64,000 nucleotides of DNA from Pseudomonas asturiensis (GCF_900143095.1 NZ_FRDA01000021.1:1-64000), one strand, 5' to 3'; positions 44,538 through 56,131 are shown, counted from the first letter of the stretch. Made by a program: numbers and translations. The notes: generated by a model from the letters alone, not told the origin.

Positions 44538-47069
44538 TTAGAGGCTGCGAGCCACTTGGACCTTCTCGAAGACTTCGATCTTGTCACCGACCTTGACGTC
44601 GTTGTAGCTCTTGACGCCGATACCGCATTCCATGCCGGCACGCACTTCGGCAGCGTCGTCCTTGAAGCGGCGCAGGGATTCCAGCTCGCCTTCAAAGATA
44701 ACGATGTCTTCGCGCAGTACACGGATTGGACGGTTACGGTGCACAACGCCTTCCAGAACCATACAACCTGCGATCGCGCCGAATTTCGGCGAACGGAACA
44801 CATCGCGGACTTCGGCGATACCCAGGATATTTTCCCGGACGTCGCTGCCAAGCATGCCGGTGAGGGCCTTCTTGACGTCTTCGATGATGTCGTAGATCAC
44901 GTTGTAGTAACGCATATCCAGGCCTTCCTGCTCGACGATCTTGCGAGCACCAGCATCGGCACGCACGTTGAAACCGAACAGTACAGCGTTGGAGGCCAGT
45001 GCCAGGTTGGCGTCGCTCTCGGTGATACCACCGACACCGCCACCGACTACGCGCACTTGCACTTCATCGTTACCCAGGCCGCCGAGGGCGCCCTGCAATG
45101 CTTCCAGAGAACCACGGACATCGGATTTGAGGACGATGTTAAGCGTCTTCTTCTCTTCCTGACCCATGTTCTCGAAGATGTTTTCGAGCTTGCCGGCATG
45201 AGCGCGAGCCAGTTTGACTTCGCGGAACTTGCCTTGGCGAAACAGAGCGACTTCACGGGCTTTCTTCTCGTCAGCCAGTACAGACATCTCGTCGCCAGCG
45301 TCCGGCGTGCCATCAAGACCCAGGATTTCGACCGGAATCGAAGGACCTGCTTCTTTGACCGGCTTGCCGTTCTCGTCGAGCATGGCGCGGATGCGGCCGA
45401 AGTTCGAGCCGACCAGCACCATGTCGCCCTGACGCAGCGTACCGTCCTGAACCAGAACCGTCGCAACAGGGCCACGGCCCTTGTCCAGACGGGACTCGAC
45501 AACCACACCACGACCAGGAGCCGATGGGGTTGCTTTGAGTTCCAGAACTTCGGCTTGCAACAGGACAGCTTCGAGCAGTTCGTCGACGCCGGTACCCATT
45601 TTCGCGGAAACCGATACGAACGGCGTATCACCGCCCCACTCTTCGGATGTCACGCCGTGAACCGACAACTCGCTGCGGATGCGATCGAGATCAGCGCCCG
45701 GCTTGTCAATCTTGTTCACTGCAACCACCAGAGGCACGCCAGCAGCAACAGCATGCTGAACCGCTTCAATGGTCTGTGGCATCACGCCGTCGTCTGCCGC
45801 AACCACCAGGATCACGATGTCGGTCGCCTTGGCACCACGGGCACGCATTGCGGTAAACGCGGCGTGACCCGGGGTGTCGAGGAAGGTGACCATGCCGCGC
45901 TCGGTTTCTACGTGGTACGCACCGATGTGCTGGGTGATACCACCGGCTTCGCCAGCAGCTACCTTGGCACGACGGATGTAGTCGAGCAGGGAAGTCTTAC
46001 CGTGGTCAACGTGGCCCATTACGGTCACGACAGGTGCACGGGAGAACGTCTCACCTTCGAACTTCAACGATTCAGCCAGGGAATCTTCCAGGGCATTGTC
46101 GCTGACCAGCGTGACCTTGTGGCCCAGCTCTTCGGCGATCAACTGGGCAGTTTCCTGATCCAGTACCTGGTTGATGGTCACCGGGGTGCCCATCTTGAAC
46201 ATGAACTTGATGACTTCAGCTGCCTTGACCGACATCTGCGCAGACAACTCGCCGACAGTGATGGTCTCGCCGATGGCAACGTCACGAACCACAGGACCGG
46301 TAGGGCTCTGGAAACCGTGTGCATTGCGCTTCTTCAGCTTGGACTTGCCACGACCGCCACGACGGAAACCATCGCTTTCTTCATCGGTGGTGCGAGGGGC
46401 AACGCGTGGAGCCGGCGCCTTCTCTTTGACCGAAGCACGATGAGGCGCGTTTTTACGCTCGCCGTCGCCACCACCGCTGCGACGATTGTTATCGTCGGCG
46501 CGCGGTTTGTCCGGACGGCGCTGTTCGTTCTGCTTGTTGCGAACGTCAGCAGACGGTGCTGGAGCAGCAGCCGCAACCGGGGCGCTTTCACGCACTGGCT
46601 CGGCTACCGCAGCAGGCGCTGCGACAGCGTCGTTAGTCGTGGCTTGTGCAGCAGCAGGCTGGCGAGGCGCTTCTTCTTCGGCGCGACGCTTGGCTTCTTC
46701 TTCAGCCTTTTGACGAGCGGCATTTTCTACCGCACGGCGCTCATCCATCTCGCGCTTGCGCTCGGCTTCGATTTCTTCCGGGCTACGCTGCACGAAGACT
46801 TTCTTCTTGCGCACTTCAACGCTGATGCTCTTGCTGCCAGCAACGCGCAGGGTGCTGGTGGTCTTGCGCTGCAAAGTGATCTTGCGCGGCTCTTCCACCT
46901 TGGCCTTGTGACCGCTTTTCAAATGCGTCAACAGGGCTTGTTTCTCGTTATCGGTCACAACTTGCTCGGCGGCGGTGTGCGGCAGACCTGCCTCACGCAT
47001 CTGCTGTAACAGGCGCTCTACCGGTGTGTCGACCACTTTGGCCAGTTCTTTCACCGTGACTTGCGTCAT
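44538..47069 (-). CDS. infB: Translation initiation factor IF-2
   Basis: An 843-residue GTPase that brings fMet-tRNA to the 30S subunit and promotes subunit joining. There is an N-terminal IF2N domain (MTQVTVKELAKVV), then a long charged, alanine-rich linker (about 85-250), then a second IF2N-type region. The G domain has G1 GHVDHGKTSLLD near 351, DTPGHAAF and NKIDKPGAD. The C-terminal C1 and C2 domains bind fMet-tRNA. GAGGAGAG precedes ATG 47069. Internal starts giving shorter IF2 isoforms, known in E. coli, were not assessed. Confidence 0.98.
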   Translation of the reverse strand: MTQVTVKELAKVVDTPVERLLQQMREAGLPHTAAEQVVTDNEKQALLTHLKSGHKAKVEEPRKITLQRKTTSTLRVAGSKSISVEVRKKKVFVQRSPEEIEAERKREMDERRAVENAARQKAEEEAKRRAEEEAPRQPAAAQATTNDAVAAPAAVAEPVRESAPVAAAAPAPSADVRNKQNEQRRPDKPRADDNNRRSGGGDGERKNAPHRASVKEKAPAPRVAPRTTDEESDGFRRGGRGKSKLKKRNAHGFQSPTGPVVRDVAIGETITVGELSAQMSVKAAEVIKFMFKMGTPVTINQVLDQETAQLIAEELGHKVTLVSDNALEDSLAESLKFEGETFSRAPVVTVMGHVDHGKTSLLDYIRRAKVAAGEAGGITQHIGAYHVETERGMVTFLDTPGHAAFTAMRARGAKATDIVILVVAADDGVMPQTIEAVQHAVAAGVPLVVAVNKIDKPGADLDRIRSELSVHGVTSEEWGGDTPFVSVSAKMGTGVDELLEAVLLQAEVLELKATPSAPGRGVVVESRLDKGRGPVATVLVQDGTLRQGDMVLVGSNFGRIRAMLDENGKPVKEAGPSIPVEILGLDGTPDAGDEMSVLADEKKAREVALFRQGKFREVKLARAHAGKLENIFENMGQEEKKTLNIVLKSDVRGSLEALQGALGGLGNDEVQVRVVGGGVGGITESDANLALASNAVLFGFNVRADAGARKIVEQEGLDMRYYNVIYDIIEDVKKALTGMLGSDVRENILGIAEVRDVFRSPKFGAIAGCMVLEGVVHRNRPIRVLREDIVIFEGELESLRRFKDDAAEVRAGMECGIGVKSYNDVKVGDKIEVFEKVQVARSL

Positions 47070-47096
47070 GCACTTCTCTCCTCAGGCCGCGCCTAC

Positions 47097-48578
47097 TTAC
47101 TCGAACCAATGGGCTCGGGCGGCCATGATCAACTTGCCGGCACGATCATCGTCAATGCCGTCGATGTCGAGCAGGTCATCTATAGACTGCTCGGCCAGGT
47201 CTTCGCGGGTAACTACGCCGCGCACCGCCAGTTCCATCGCCAAATCCTTGTCCATACCCTCAAGCGAGAGCAGGTCTTCGGCCGGATGGGCGTCTGCCAG
47301 CTTTTCCTCAGTAGCGATGGCTTTAGTCAACAAACGATCCTTGGCACGAGCGCGAAGCTCGTTGACGATGTCCTCGTCAAAGCCGTCGATGTTGAGCATT
47401 TCTTCCAACGGTACGTAGGCAATCTCTTCCAGGCTGGTGAAGCCTTCATCAACCAGAACCTGTGCCAGTTCTTCATCGACTTCCAGCTCGTCGATGAAAT
47501 TGCGCAGGATGTCGCCGGTTTCAGCTTGCTGCTTGGCCTGGATGTCCGATTCGGTCATTACGTTCAGGGTCCAGCCAGTCAGCTGACTTGCCAGACGCAC
47601 GTTCTGACCGCCACGACCAATCGCCTGGGCCAGGTTGTCCGCGCCAACCGCGATATCCATTGCATGCGCATCTTCATCTACGATGATTGCCGCTACTTCT
47701 GCAGGGGACATTGCATTGATCACGAACTGTGCCGGGTTATCGTCCCAAAGCACGATATCCACACGCTCGCCACCCAGCTCGCCGGAAACAGCCTGAACTC
47801 GCGAACCACGCATGCCGATGCAGGCGCCTTGCGGGTCGATTCGTTTGTCCTTGGAGCGAACAGCGATTTTTGCACGCGAACCCGGGTCACGGGAGGCAGC
47901 CATCACCTCGATCAGACCTTCGGCAATTTCCGGTACTTCGATACGGAAAAGCTCGATCAGCATCTCTGGCGCAGTACGCGACAAGATCAGCTGAGGGCCA
48001 CGGTTTTCGGTGCGAATTTCCTTGAGCAGCGCCCGAACGCGAACACCCACCCGGAAAGTCTCCCGGGAAATGATGTCTTCACGAGCCAGCAGTGCTTCGG
48101 CATTGTTACCAAGGTCAACGATGACATTGTCACGTGTAACCTTTTTAACAGTACCGGAAATGATTTCGCCCAGACGCTCACGGTAGGCATCGACAACCTG
48201 AGCGCGCTCAGCTTCACGAACCTTCTGCACAATGACTTGCTTGGCGGTCTGTGCGGCAATACGGCCGAACTCGATGGAGTCGATTTTTTCTTCGATCAGA
48301 TCGCCTGCAACGGCACCCGGCTTTTTGGCCTGGGCCTGATCAACGGCCAACTCGTAAGCCGGATCGTCCAGATCTTCGTCTTCGACCACTGTCCAGCGAC
48401 GGAAAGTTTCGTAGTTACCCGTGTGACGGTTGATTTCCACACGCAGTTCAACTTCATCTTCAAAACGTTTCTTGGTAGCAGTGGCAAGAGCCAGCTCCAG
48501 CGCTTCAAAAATTACACCTGCCGGAACGCCCTTTTCATTGGACACCGACTCAACAACCAGCAGTACTTCTTTGCTCAT
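47097..48578 (-). CDS. nusA: Transcription termination/antitermination factor NusA
   Basis: A 493-residue RNA polymerase-binding factor that modulates pausing, intrinsic termination and antitermination. The N-terminal polymerase-binding domain (MSKEVLLVVESVSNEKGV) is followed by S1 (IISGTVKKVTRDNVIVDLG), two KH domains (GACIGMRGSRVQAV and AIGRGGQNVRLASQLTG) and two C-terminal acidic repeats (LVDEGFTSLEEIAYV and LAVRGVVTREDLAEQ). ATG 48578 has GGCGAGG upstream; an in-frame start seven codons earlier is not homologous. It lies between rimP and infB. Confidence 0.98.
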   Translation of the reverse strand: MSKEVLLVVESVSNEKGVPAGVIFEALELALATATKKRFEDEVELRVEINRHTGNYETFRRWTVVEDEDLDDPAYELAVDQAQAKKPGAVAGDLIEEKIDSIEFGRIAAQTAKQVIVQKVREAERAQVVDAYRERLGEIISGTVKKVTRDNVIVDLGNNAEALLAREDIISRETFRVGVRVRALLKEIRTENRGPQLILSRTAPEMLIELFRIEVPEIAEGLIEVMAASRDPGSRAKIAVRSKDKRIDPQGACIGMRGSRVQAVSGELGGERVDIVLWDDNPAQFVINAMSPAEVAAIIVDEDAHAMDIAVGADNLAQAIGRGGQNVRLASQLTGWTLNVMTESDIQAKQQAETGDILRNFIDELEVDEELAQVLVDEGFTSLEEIAYVPLEEMLNIDGFDEDIVNELRARAKDRLLTKAIATEEKLADAHPAEDLLSLEGMDKDLAMELAVRGVVTREDLAEQSIDDLLDIDGIDDDRAGKLIMAARAHWFE

Positions 48579-48637
48579 CGTACGCCTCGCCTTTCGCAAG
48601 CCATTGGATCCGCGGGATCCGCAGTATCTGGCACGTC

Positions 48638-49096
48638 TCAGTCAAACGTGGGAATAATGTTGGCCTTGTCGATCAAGTCGATCGGCAACAGGAATTCATG
48701 GTCTTCTACCTGCACCACGACATCCTGCTCCTCCACCCCGCGGAGAAGGCCTTGAAAGTTGCGTCGGCCTTCAAAGGGCGAGCGCAGCTTTATTTTCACT
48801 TGTTCCCCAGCGTGCAAGGCAAACTGTTCAAGAGTGAACAGTGGGCGGTCCATGCCGGGAGAAGACACCTCAAGCGTGTATTCGGCAGCGATTGGATCTT
48901 CTACGTCCAACACACCACTGATCTGGCGACTGACGATTTCGCAGTCCTCCACCAGAACACCACCTTCCTTGTCGATATAAATGCGCAGCAGTGAATGTCG
49001 GCCCTGGGAAAGAAACTCTATTCCCCAGCATTGATAGCCAAGAGCCTCGACCACCGGGGCCAACAAGGCCTGCAACTGTTCTAGCTTGCTCGACAC
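48638..49096 (-). CDS. rimP: Ribosome maturation factor RimP
   Basis: A 152-residue factor for 30S subunit maturation. The conserved blocks YQCWGIEFLSQGRHSLLRIYID, EDCEIVSRQISGVLD and YTLEVSSPGMDRPLF are present. The start is GTG at 49096, with GAGGGGG six bases upstream. An upstream in-frame ATG at 49114 overlaps that ribosome site and is rejected. First protein gene of the rimP-nusA-infB operon; a leader with two terminators separates it from initiator tRNA. Confidence 0.96.
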   Translation of the reverse strand: MSSKLEQLQALLAPVVEALGYQCWGIEFLSQGRHSLLRIYIDKEGGVLVEDCEIVSRQISGVLDVEDPIAAEYTLEVSSPGMDRPLFTLEQFALHAGEQVKIKLRSPFEGRRNFQGLLRGVEEQDVVVQVEDHEFLLPIDLIDKANIIPTFD

Positions 49097-49118
49097 CTGA
49101 ACCCCCTCGTGCATGCTT

Positions 49119-49147
49119 TAAAAATAAAAAAATGGGCAAAAGCCCAT
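49119..49147 (-). terminator. Terminator between tRNA-fMet and rimP (proximal to rimP)
   Basis: On the minus strand ATGGGC-TTTT-GCCCAT (49147-49132) is followed by a long T-rich run (TTTTTTATTTTT). It is 23 bp upstream of the rimP start. Such a strong terminator directly before rimP implies attenuation or a promoter between the two structures. Confidence 0.85.
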
Positions 49148-49194
49148 CCATGAGAACGCCGCTGAACATCGACGTCATGTACTGTCCAGCTAAC

Positions 49195-49216
49195 AAAAAG
49201 CCCCTGAAAAGGGGCT
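49195..49216 (-). terminator. Terminator directly after tRNA-fMet
   Basis: On the minus strand AGCCCC-TTTTCA-GGGGCT (49216-49199) with a T run of five, ten bases past the CCA end of the tRNA. It would define the tRNA transcript end; readthrough would feed rimP-nusA-infB. Confidence 0.85.
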
Positions 49217-49226
49217 CCGCTAAAAC

Positions 49227-49303
<77 letters not shown>

Positions 49304-49363
49304 ACAAAGCTGGGGCGGAAGTATACGACCGATCCATCTATGGGTCAATCGAACATCCACCTA

Positions 49364-49386
49364 CAAGAAAGCCCGCTAGTGCGGGC
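49364..49386 (-). terminator. Terminator after tRNA-Leu
   Basis: On the minus strand GCCCGC-ACTA-GCGGGC (49386-49371) followed by TTTCTTG. It lies 14 bases past the tRNA-Leu CCA end and 60 bp before tRNA-fMet, so the two tRNAs are probably separate transcripts or processed from a leaky one. Confidence 0.8.
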
Positions 49387-49399
49387 CTTCTTGTTAATT

Positions 49400-49485
49400 T
49401 GGTACCGAGAAGGGGACTCGAACCCCTACACCCTACGGGCACAACCACCTCAAGGTTGCGTGTCTACCAATTCCACCACCTCGGC
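49400..49485 (-). tRNA. tRNA-Leu (GAG anticodon)
   Basis: An 86-nt class II tRNA with encoded CCA. Acceptor stem GCCGAGG/CCTCGGT-type pairing, anticodon stem CAACC/GGTTG around loop TTGAGGT, and a long variable arm (TGCCCGTAGGGTG). The GAG anticodon reads CTC/CTT leucine codons. It follows secG on the same strand, an arrangement shared with many gammaproteobacteria. Confidence 0.97.
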
Positions 49486-49530
49486 ATTACAACTCTTTTT
49501 GGCGACCTCATTAACATCGCCTGAATTCTT

Positions 49531-49911
49531 TTACTTCTGCTCTGGAGCTTGAGGTACGTCAGCTGGAACAACCGCTGGCTTTTGCCCTTCGAGCACCGGA
49601 ACATCATCTGCTGCCGGCTTTTGCTTGACTTCCAGTACCGCTGGATCTGGCAACCCTACCTGAGTCAGCTGTTGAGCTTTCTCTTTAGCAAAGTAACCTA
49701 ACCCCAAGCTGGTTATGAAGAAACAGGCGGCAAGTATAGCAGTAAACTTACTAAGAAAGGTAGAGGTTCCTTGCCCTCCGAAGACAGTATTTGATGCACC
49801 GGCTCCGAAAGACGCACCTGCGTCCGCACCTTTACCCTGCTGCAGCAATACCAGGGCAACAACGCCCAAAGCGCCCAACAGATGAAAAACGACTACGACT
49901 GTTTCCAGCAT
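49531..49911 (-). CDS. secG: Protein-export membrane protein SecG
   Basis: A 126-residue subunit of the SecYEG translocon. Two transmembrane helices (residues about 1-22 and 52-74) surround the conserved cytoplasmic loop LLQQGKGADAGASFGAG...NTVFG. A proline-rich, lysine-poor C-terminal tail of about 45 residues is longer than in E. coli. The ATG at 49911 lies five bases after the tpiA stop, so the pair is tightly linked. An in-frame upstream start would extend into tpiA. Confidence 0.96.
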   Translation of the reverse strand: MLETVVVVFHLLGALGVVALVLLQQGKGADAGASFGAGASNTVFGGQGTSTFLSKFTAILAACFFITSLGLGYFAKEKAQQLTQVGLPDPAVLEVKQKPAADDVPVLEGQKPAVVPADVPQAPEQK

Positions 49912-49915
49912 TTTT

Positions 49916-50671
49916 TCAGTTTCCCGCGGCGCGACAGATCGCACCGAACTCATCTGCATTCAGGGAGGCACCACCAATGAGCCCCCCATCGATATCCGGC
50001 ATGCTGAATAGTTCGACCGCATTGGCCGACTTCACGCTGCCGCCATAAAGAAGACGCACGCCTTGTGCGACTTCAGCATTCTGTTTCGCCAGTTGCGCAC
50101 GAATGGCTGCGTGCACTTCCTGCGCCTCTTGAGGCGAAGCGGTCAACCCGGTGCCGATGGCCCAGACTGGCTCGTAAGCGATTACTGCGTTGAAAAACAC
50201 ATCAACGCCCAACTCGGCGATGACGCTATCGAGCTGCTGCCCGACGACTTCGAGAGTCCGACCAGCCTGACGCTCTTCAAGGGTCTCGCCAATGCAGAGC
50301 ACCGGCGTCAAACCACTTTTCTGAATAGCGGCAAACTTGCTGTTCAGAACATCATCACGCTCGCCAATCAACTGACGACGCTCGGAGTGCCCAACCAACA
50401 CCAGCTTGCAACCCGCATCAGCCAGCTGACTGGAAGCGATTTCGCCTGTCAGCGCGCCCTGCTCAGCCTGTGTCGCCGCATCCTGAGCACCGACGATGAT
50501 CGAAGTGGCTTCAAGCCCCTTGACCGCCTGCTCGATGAACAGAGTCGACGGCATTACAGCAACATCGACATTACCCGGCATCGATTGCAGGGCAAGACCC
50601 TTGATCAGCTCAGCGACGCTGGCGCGGGTACCGTGCATTTTCCAGTTACCAGCTACCATTGGGCGACGCAT
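49916..50671 (-). CDS. tpiA: Triosephosphate isomerase
   Basis: A 251-residue TIM-barrel enzyme interconverting dihydroxyacetone phosphate and glyceraldehyde-3-phosphate. Catalytic residues K11 (GNWKMHG), H95 (VGHSERR) and E167 (AYEPVWAIGTG) are present, as are the phosphate-gripper GTG and LLYGGSVK loops. It sits between glmM (66-bp gap) and secG (four-base gap) in the minus-strand housekeeping run. Confidence 0.98.
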   Translation of the reverse strand: MRRPMVAGNWKMHGTRASVAELIKGLALQSMPGNVDVAVMPSTLFIEQAVKGLEATSIIVGAQDAATQAEQGALTGEIASSQLADAGCKLVLVGHSERRQLIGERDDVLNSKFAAIQKSGLTPVLCIGETLEERQAGRTLEVVGQQLDSVIAELGVDVFFNAVIAYEPVWAIGTGLTASPQEAQEVHAAIRAQLAKQNAEVAQGVRLLYGGSVKSANAVELFSMPDIDGGLIGGASLNADEFGAICRAAGN

Positions 50672-50737
50672 GCTACACCTCGTGGGTCAAAGTGGGCGCA
50701 GATGTTACCCAACAGTTCAGGCACTGGCAAGCCGAAA

Positions 50738-52081
50738 TCAGGCGCAAACGTCAGCAACGAGTTTCGCGAGCTCTTCTGCGTAGGCCTTGACCTGCGCTTC
50801 GTCTTCGCCTTCGACCATCACACGCACCAACGGCTCAGTCCCGGACTTGCGCAAAAGAACCCGACCACGACCCGACATCTGCTCGGTAACCCGCGCACAG
50901 GCCTCTTGCACCGAAGGGTGTGAAACAGGGTCGACACCCTCACCACCGAACCGCACATTGATCAGTACCTGCGGGCATTTACGCAATCTCAGGCGCGCCT
51001 CTGCCAGACTGATGCCGCTGCGACGCAACGCCAGGATCACCTGCAGCGCCGCAATGATGGCATCGCCGGTGGTGGCGTGCTGGAAGCACACGATGTGCCC
51101 GGAGTTCTCACCGCCAATCTGCCAGTTGCGTTCAAGCAGCTCGGCAATGACGTAACGATCGCCGACATTGGCGCGCACGAACGGAATGTTCTGCTCGGCC
51201 AGCGCCAGCTCAAGTCCCAGGTTACTCATCAGCGTTCCAACCACACCGCCCTGCAAGCGACCTCGCTCATGCAGGTCACGCGCGATGATGTAGAGCAACT
51301 CGTCACCATCGACGATGGTGCCCGTGTGATCGACCATCAGGACGCGATCGCCATCACCATCGAAACCGATACCCATGTCGGCCTTCTCGGCCAGCACGGC
51401 AGCCTGCAGGGCCTCCATGTGGGTAGAGCCGCAGTTCTTGTTGATGTTGAGCCCGTCTGGCTGCGCGGAAAGCACAACAACCTGCGCGCCCAGCTCACGA
51501 AAGACGTTGGGCGCGACCTTGTAAGTAGCGCCATGCGCGCAGTCGATGACCACCTTGAGCCCGGCGAAGTCGGTACTGGTCGGCACGCTGCTTTTGCAGA
51601 ATTCGATATAACGACCGGCTGCGTCGTTGATACGCGAGACCTTACCCAGGTTTTCAGACTCGGCAACGGTCATCGGCGCATCGAGCAATTCTTCGATCAT
51701 CATCTCGATTTCGTCAGGCAGCTTCGTGCCCTGACCGGAAAAGAACTTGATACCGTTATCGTAATGCGGGTTGTGCGACGCGCTGATCACGATGCCCGCT
51801 TCGGCGTGAAAGGTTCGCGTCAGGTAGGCAATGGCAGGCGTGGGCATCGGACCCAGCAGCATCACGTCAGCGCCGGCAGCCGACAATCCGGCCTCGAGGG
51901 CAGACTCGAACATATAGCCGGAGATACGCGTGTCCTTGCCGACAAGAATCCGGCAGGTGCCCAGCTTACGGAAGGCCATGCCTGCCGCCCAACCCAGCTT
52001 GAGCATGAAGTCAGGCGTGATAGGGAACTGCCCCACGCGACCGCGAATGCCGTCGGTTCCGAAATATTTTCTGGTACTCAT
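50738..52081 (-). CDS. glmM: Phosphoglucosamine mutase
   Basis: A 447-residue alpha-D-phosphohexomutase converting glucosamine-6-P to glucosamine-1-P for UDP-GlcNAc, peptidoglycan and LPS synthesis. The phosphoserine is S102 in SASHNPHYDNG. The metal loop DGDGDRVLMVD near 243, sugar-binding GGENSGH and the C-terminal phosphate loop RKSGTEPLVRVM are intact. ATG 52081 (MSTRKYFGTDGIRG) gives normal length; an in-frame upstream start would overlap folP. Gap of 16 bp from folP. Confidence 0.98.
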   Translation of the reverse strand: MSTRKYFGTDGIRGRVGQFPITPDFMLKLGWAAGMAFRKLGTCRILVGKDTRISGYMFESALEAGLSAAGADVMLLGPMPTPAIAYLTRTFHAEAGIVISASHNPHYDNGIKFFSGQGTKLPDEIEMMIEELLDAPMTVAESENLGKVSRINDAAGRYIEFCKSSVPTSTDFAGLKVVIDCAHGATYKVAPNVFRELGAQVVVLSAQPDGLNINKNCGSTHMEALQAAVLAEKADMGIGFDGDGDRVLMVDHTGTIVDGDELLYIIARDLHERGRLQGGVVGTLMSNLGLELALAEQNIPFVRANVGDRYVIAELLERNWQIGGENSGHIVCFQHATTGDAIIAALQVILALRRSGISLAEARLRLRKCPQVLINVRFGGEGVDPVSHPSVQEACARVTEQMSGRGRVLLRKSGTEPLVRVMVEGEDEAQVKAYAEELAKLVADVCA

Positions 52082-52097
52082 GGATGCCCCACTGTTG

Positions 52098-52949
52098 TTA
52101 TTCAGCTGCTTCGACAGCTGCAATCATGCGCACCACGTCCACCGTTTCGGCGACATCGTGCACACGCAAAATTCTTGCACCTTTGGTCATGGCCAGTGCA
52201 GCCAGCGCCAGACCACCATACAAACGCTCATCCACCGGGCGACCCAGCACAGCACCAATCATGCTCTTGCGCGACACACCGACAAGCAGCGGGCGACCAA
52301 GGGCATGCAGGGCTTCCATGTGCCTGAACAGACTCAGGTTGTGGTCGAGGGTTTTCGCAAAACCAAACCCGGGATCAAGAATGATCCGGCTGCGGTCGAT
52401 GCCGACGGCTTCGCATCGCTCAATTCGCTCCACAAGAAAAGCACCGACCTCACCGACGAGGTCTTCATAGCGTGGATTATCCTGCATATCGCCAGGCTCA
52501 CCCAGCATATGCATCAGGCATACGGGCAAGCCCGTTGCGGCAGCCGCCTCCAGCGCTCCGGGTCGCCGCAGAGAGCGGACATCATTGATCAGACCCGCCC
52601 CCAGCCTGGCAGATTCGAGCATGACGCCTGGCGTAGACGTATCGACCGAGATGATCACGTCCAGCTCGCGAGCGATAAGCTCCACCAGCGGCGCGACGCG
52701 CTCCACCTCTTCAGCGGGTGAGACCGGACGAGCCCCCGGACGCGTTGACTCCCCGCCGATATCGATCAGCGTGGCGCCCGCAGCGACCATGGACTGGGCA
52801 TGACGCAACGCAGCATCGAGCTGACTGTAGCGACCACCATCAGAGAACGAGTCGGGGGTAGCGTTGAGGATGCCCATCACGTGCGTATGGGCCAAATCAA
52901 GAACCCGGTTGCCGCAAGGCAACCGGGTCGGGTACAGCGCAGAAGTCAT
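52098..52949 (-). CDS. folP: Dihydropteroate synthase
   Basis: A 283-residue TIM-barrel enzyme that joins hydroxymethyl-dihydropterin pyrophosphate (from FolK) with p-aminobenzoate. It is the sulfonamide target. Signatures MGILNATPDSFSDGG and DIGGESTRPGA are present, with later KTLDHNLSL and GVSRKSMIG substrate loops. It lies eight bases downstream of ftsH and 16 bp before glmM, the conserved ftsH-folP-glmM order. Confidence 0.97.
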   Translation of the reverse strand: MTSALYPTRLPCGNRVLDLAHTHVMGILNATPDSFSDGGRYSQLDAALRHAQSMVAAGATLIDIGGESTRPGARPVSPAEEVERVAPLVELIARELDVIISVDTSTPGVMLESARLGAGLINDVRSLRRPGALEAAAATGLPVCLMHMLGEPGDMQDNPRYEDLVGEVGAFLVERIERCEAVGIDRSRIILDPGFGFAKTLDHNLSLFRHMEALHALGRPLLVGVSRKSMIGAVLGRPVDERLYGGLALAALAMTKGARILRVHDVAETVDVVRMIAAVEAAE

Positions 52950-52957
52950 GTCAGGCC

Positions 52958-54871
<1,914 letters not shown>

Positions 54872-55055
54872 TTAGCTACCCTCTGAAGCAAGCTCCACGC
54901 AGCAAGCGTGCCTCGCATGATATTCACCGGCCTAACTTACTACAGAACCTACAGATGTGGCAGGCGCCGTCTGTAACCCTTTGTGAAACTTTGACTACGC
55001 GATGGTCGAACATGCTGCATCGATAACGCCATTTAAAAAAAGCTATCGCCTGGCA

Positions 55056-55706
55056 TCAAAGACGCTCATCGCTGGCCGCGCCTTCGATACCCTTGAAGCC
55101 ACGACCCAGCAGGTACTGCTCACGGGATCGATCACGCGACGACAACGGCTTTCGCATCTGCACCTTGTCGAACAGCTTGCGGATGTCTTTGTGATACACG
55201 TCGAAGCCTTCACCCTGGAAGACCTTGATGAGGAAATCGCCACCCGGACGCAAAACCCGGCCAGCCAGATCAAGCGCCAACTCACAGAGAAACATCGCCC
55301 GCGGCATATCTACAGCGCTCAATCCACTCATATTGGGGGCCATATCGGAAATCACAAGGTCTACCTGTGTATTACCGACCGCTTCCAGAATTTGTGCGAG
55401 CACGGCATCTTCCGTGAAGTCGCCCTGAATGAAGGTCACGTCAGGGATGCTGTCCATTTCAAGGATGTCGGAAGCGATCAGGCGGCCTTGACCGCCAATC
55501 AGACGACTGGTCACCTGCGACCAGCCTCCAGGCGCGGCACCGAGGTCGATCACGGTCATGCCGGGACGGATGATCTTGTCCTTTTCCTGGATCTCGAGAA
55601 GCTTGTAACTGGCACGTGAACGGTAACCGTCCTTCTGCGCCATTTTGACGTACTTGTCGTCGAAGTGTTCTTTGAGCCAGTTATGGCTTGTCTTGGAACG
55701 GGCCAC
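55056..55706 (-). CDS. rlmE: 23S rRNA 2'-O-ribose methyltransferase E
   Basis: A 216-residue heat-shock methyltransferase (FtsJ/RrmJ) that modifies U2552 in the A loop of 23S rRNA. The K-D-K-E-type site is visible: SYKLLEI lysine, VISDMAPNMSG aspartate, and the later lysine in LIKVFQGEGFD. The SAM motif is VIDLGAAPGGWSQV. Start is GTG 55706, with GAGG six bases upstream. The rlmE-ftsH neighbourhood is conserved in gammaproteobacteria. Confidence 0.96.
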   Translation of the reverse strand: MARSKTSHNWLKEHFDDKYVKMAQKDGYRSRASYKLLEIQEKDKIIRPGMTVIDLGAAPGGWSQVTSRLIGGQGRLIASDILEMDSIPDVTFIQGDFTEDAVLAQILEAVGNTQVDLVISDMAPNMSGLSAVDMPRAMFLCELALDLAGRVLRPGGDFLIKVFQGEGFDVYHKDIRKLFDKVQMRKPLSSRDRSREQYLLGRGFKGIEGAASDERL

Positions 55707-55810
55707 GGGGCACCTCAAAAATAAACGAGTCGTGATTAACTGGGCGGTCCCGGACTCGCTCGGGTAAACTGGCCGCCGCTTTTTACAAGATCAGACGCAG
55801 AGGTCAGATT

Positions 55811-56119
55811 ATGCCGCTCACTCAAGAGCAGAAGAAACAATACAAATCCATTGGCCACCACCTGAAACCGGTATTGATCGTGGCTGACAATGGTTTGACT
55901 GAAGGTGTGCTGGCAGAGCTTGAACGCGCACTGAGCGATCACGAGCTGATCAAGATCAAGCTCAACATCCTCGACCGCGAAAGTCGCTTGCAGGCCATTG
56001 CAGAAATCTGCAAAGCCGGCTCGGCGGATCTTGTTCAGGTCATCGGCAAAATGGCGTTGATCTATCGCAAGAACCCAAAGGTAAACAAGCTGTTGTCCAA
56101 CGTCCACCGCGCAAACTAA
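55811..56119 (+). CDS. yhbY: YhbY family CRM-domain RNA-binding protein
   Basis: A 102-residue single CRM-domain protein associated with pre-50S ribosomal particles. Recognisable blocks are LTQEQKKQYKSIGHHLKPVLIV, ELIKIKLN and the GKMALIYRKNPK loop (GxxG-like, near 82). It is divergent from rlmE with a 104-bp gap, the only plus-strand gene in the last 24 kb, and has its own terminator. Confidence 0.96.
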   Translation: MPLTQEQKKQYKSIGHHLKPVLIVADNGLTEGVLAELERALSDHELIKIKLNILDRESRLQAIAEICKAGSADLVQVIGKMALIYRKNPKVNKLLSNVHRAN

Positions 56120-56131
56120 AAAAACAGAAGC

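Noticed and set aside
49096..49114. Longer rimP starting at ATG 49114
   Set aside because: This ATG overlaps the GAGGGGG ribosome site that serves GTG 49096, and homology begins at the GTG.
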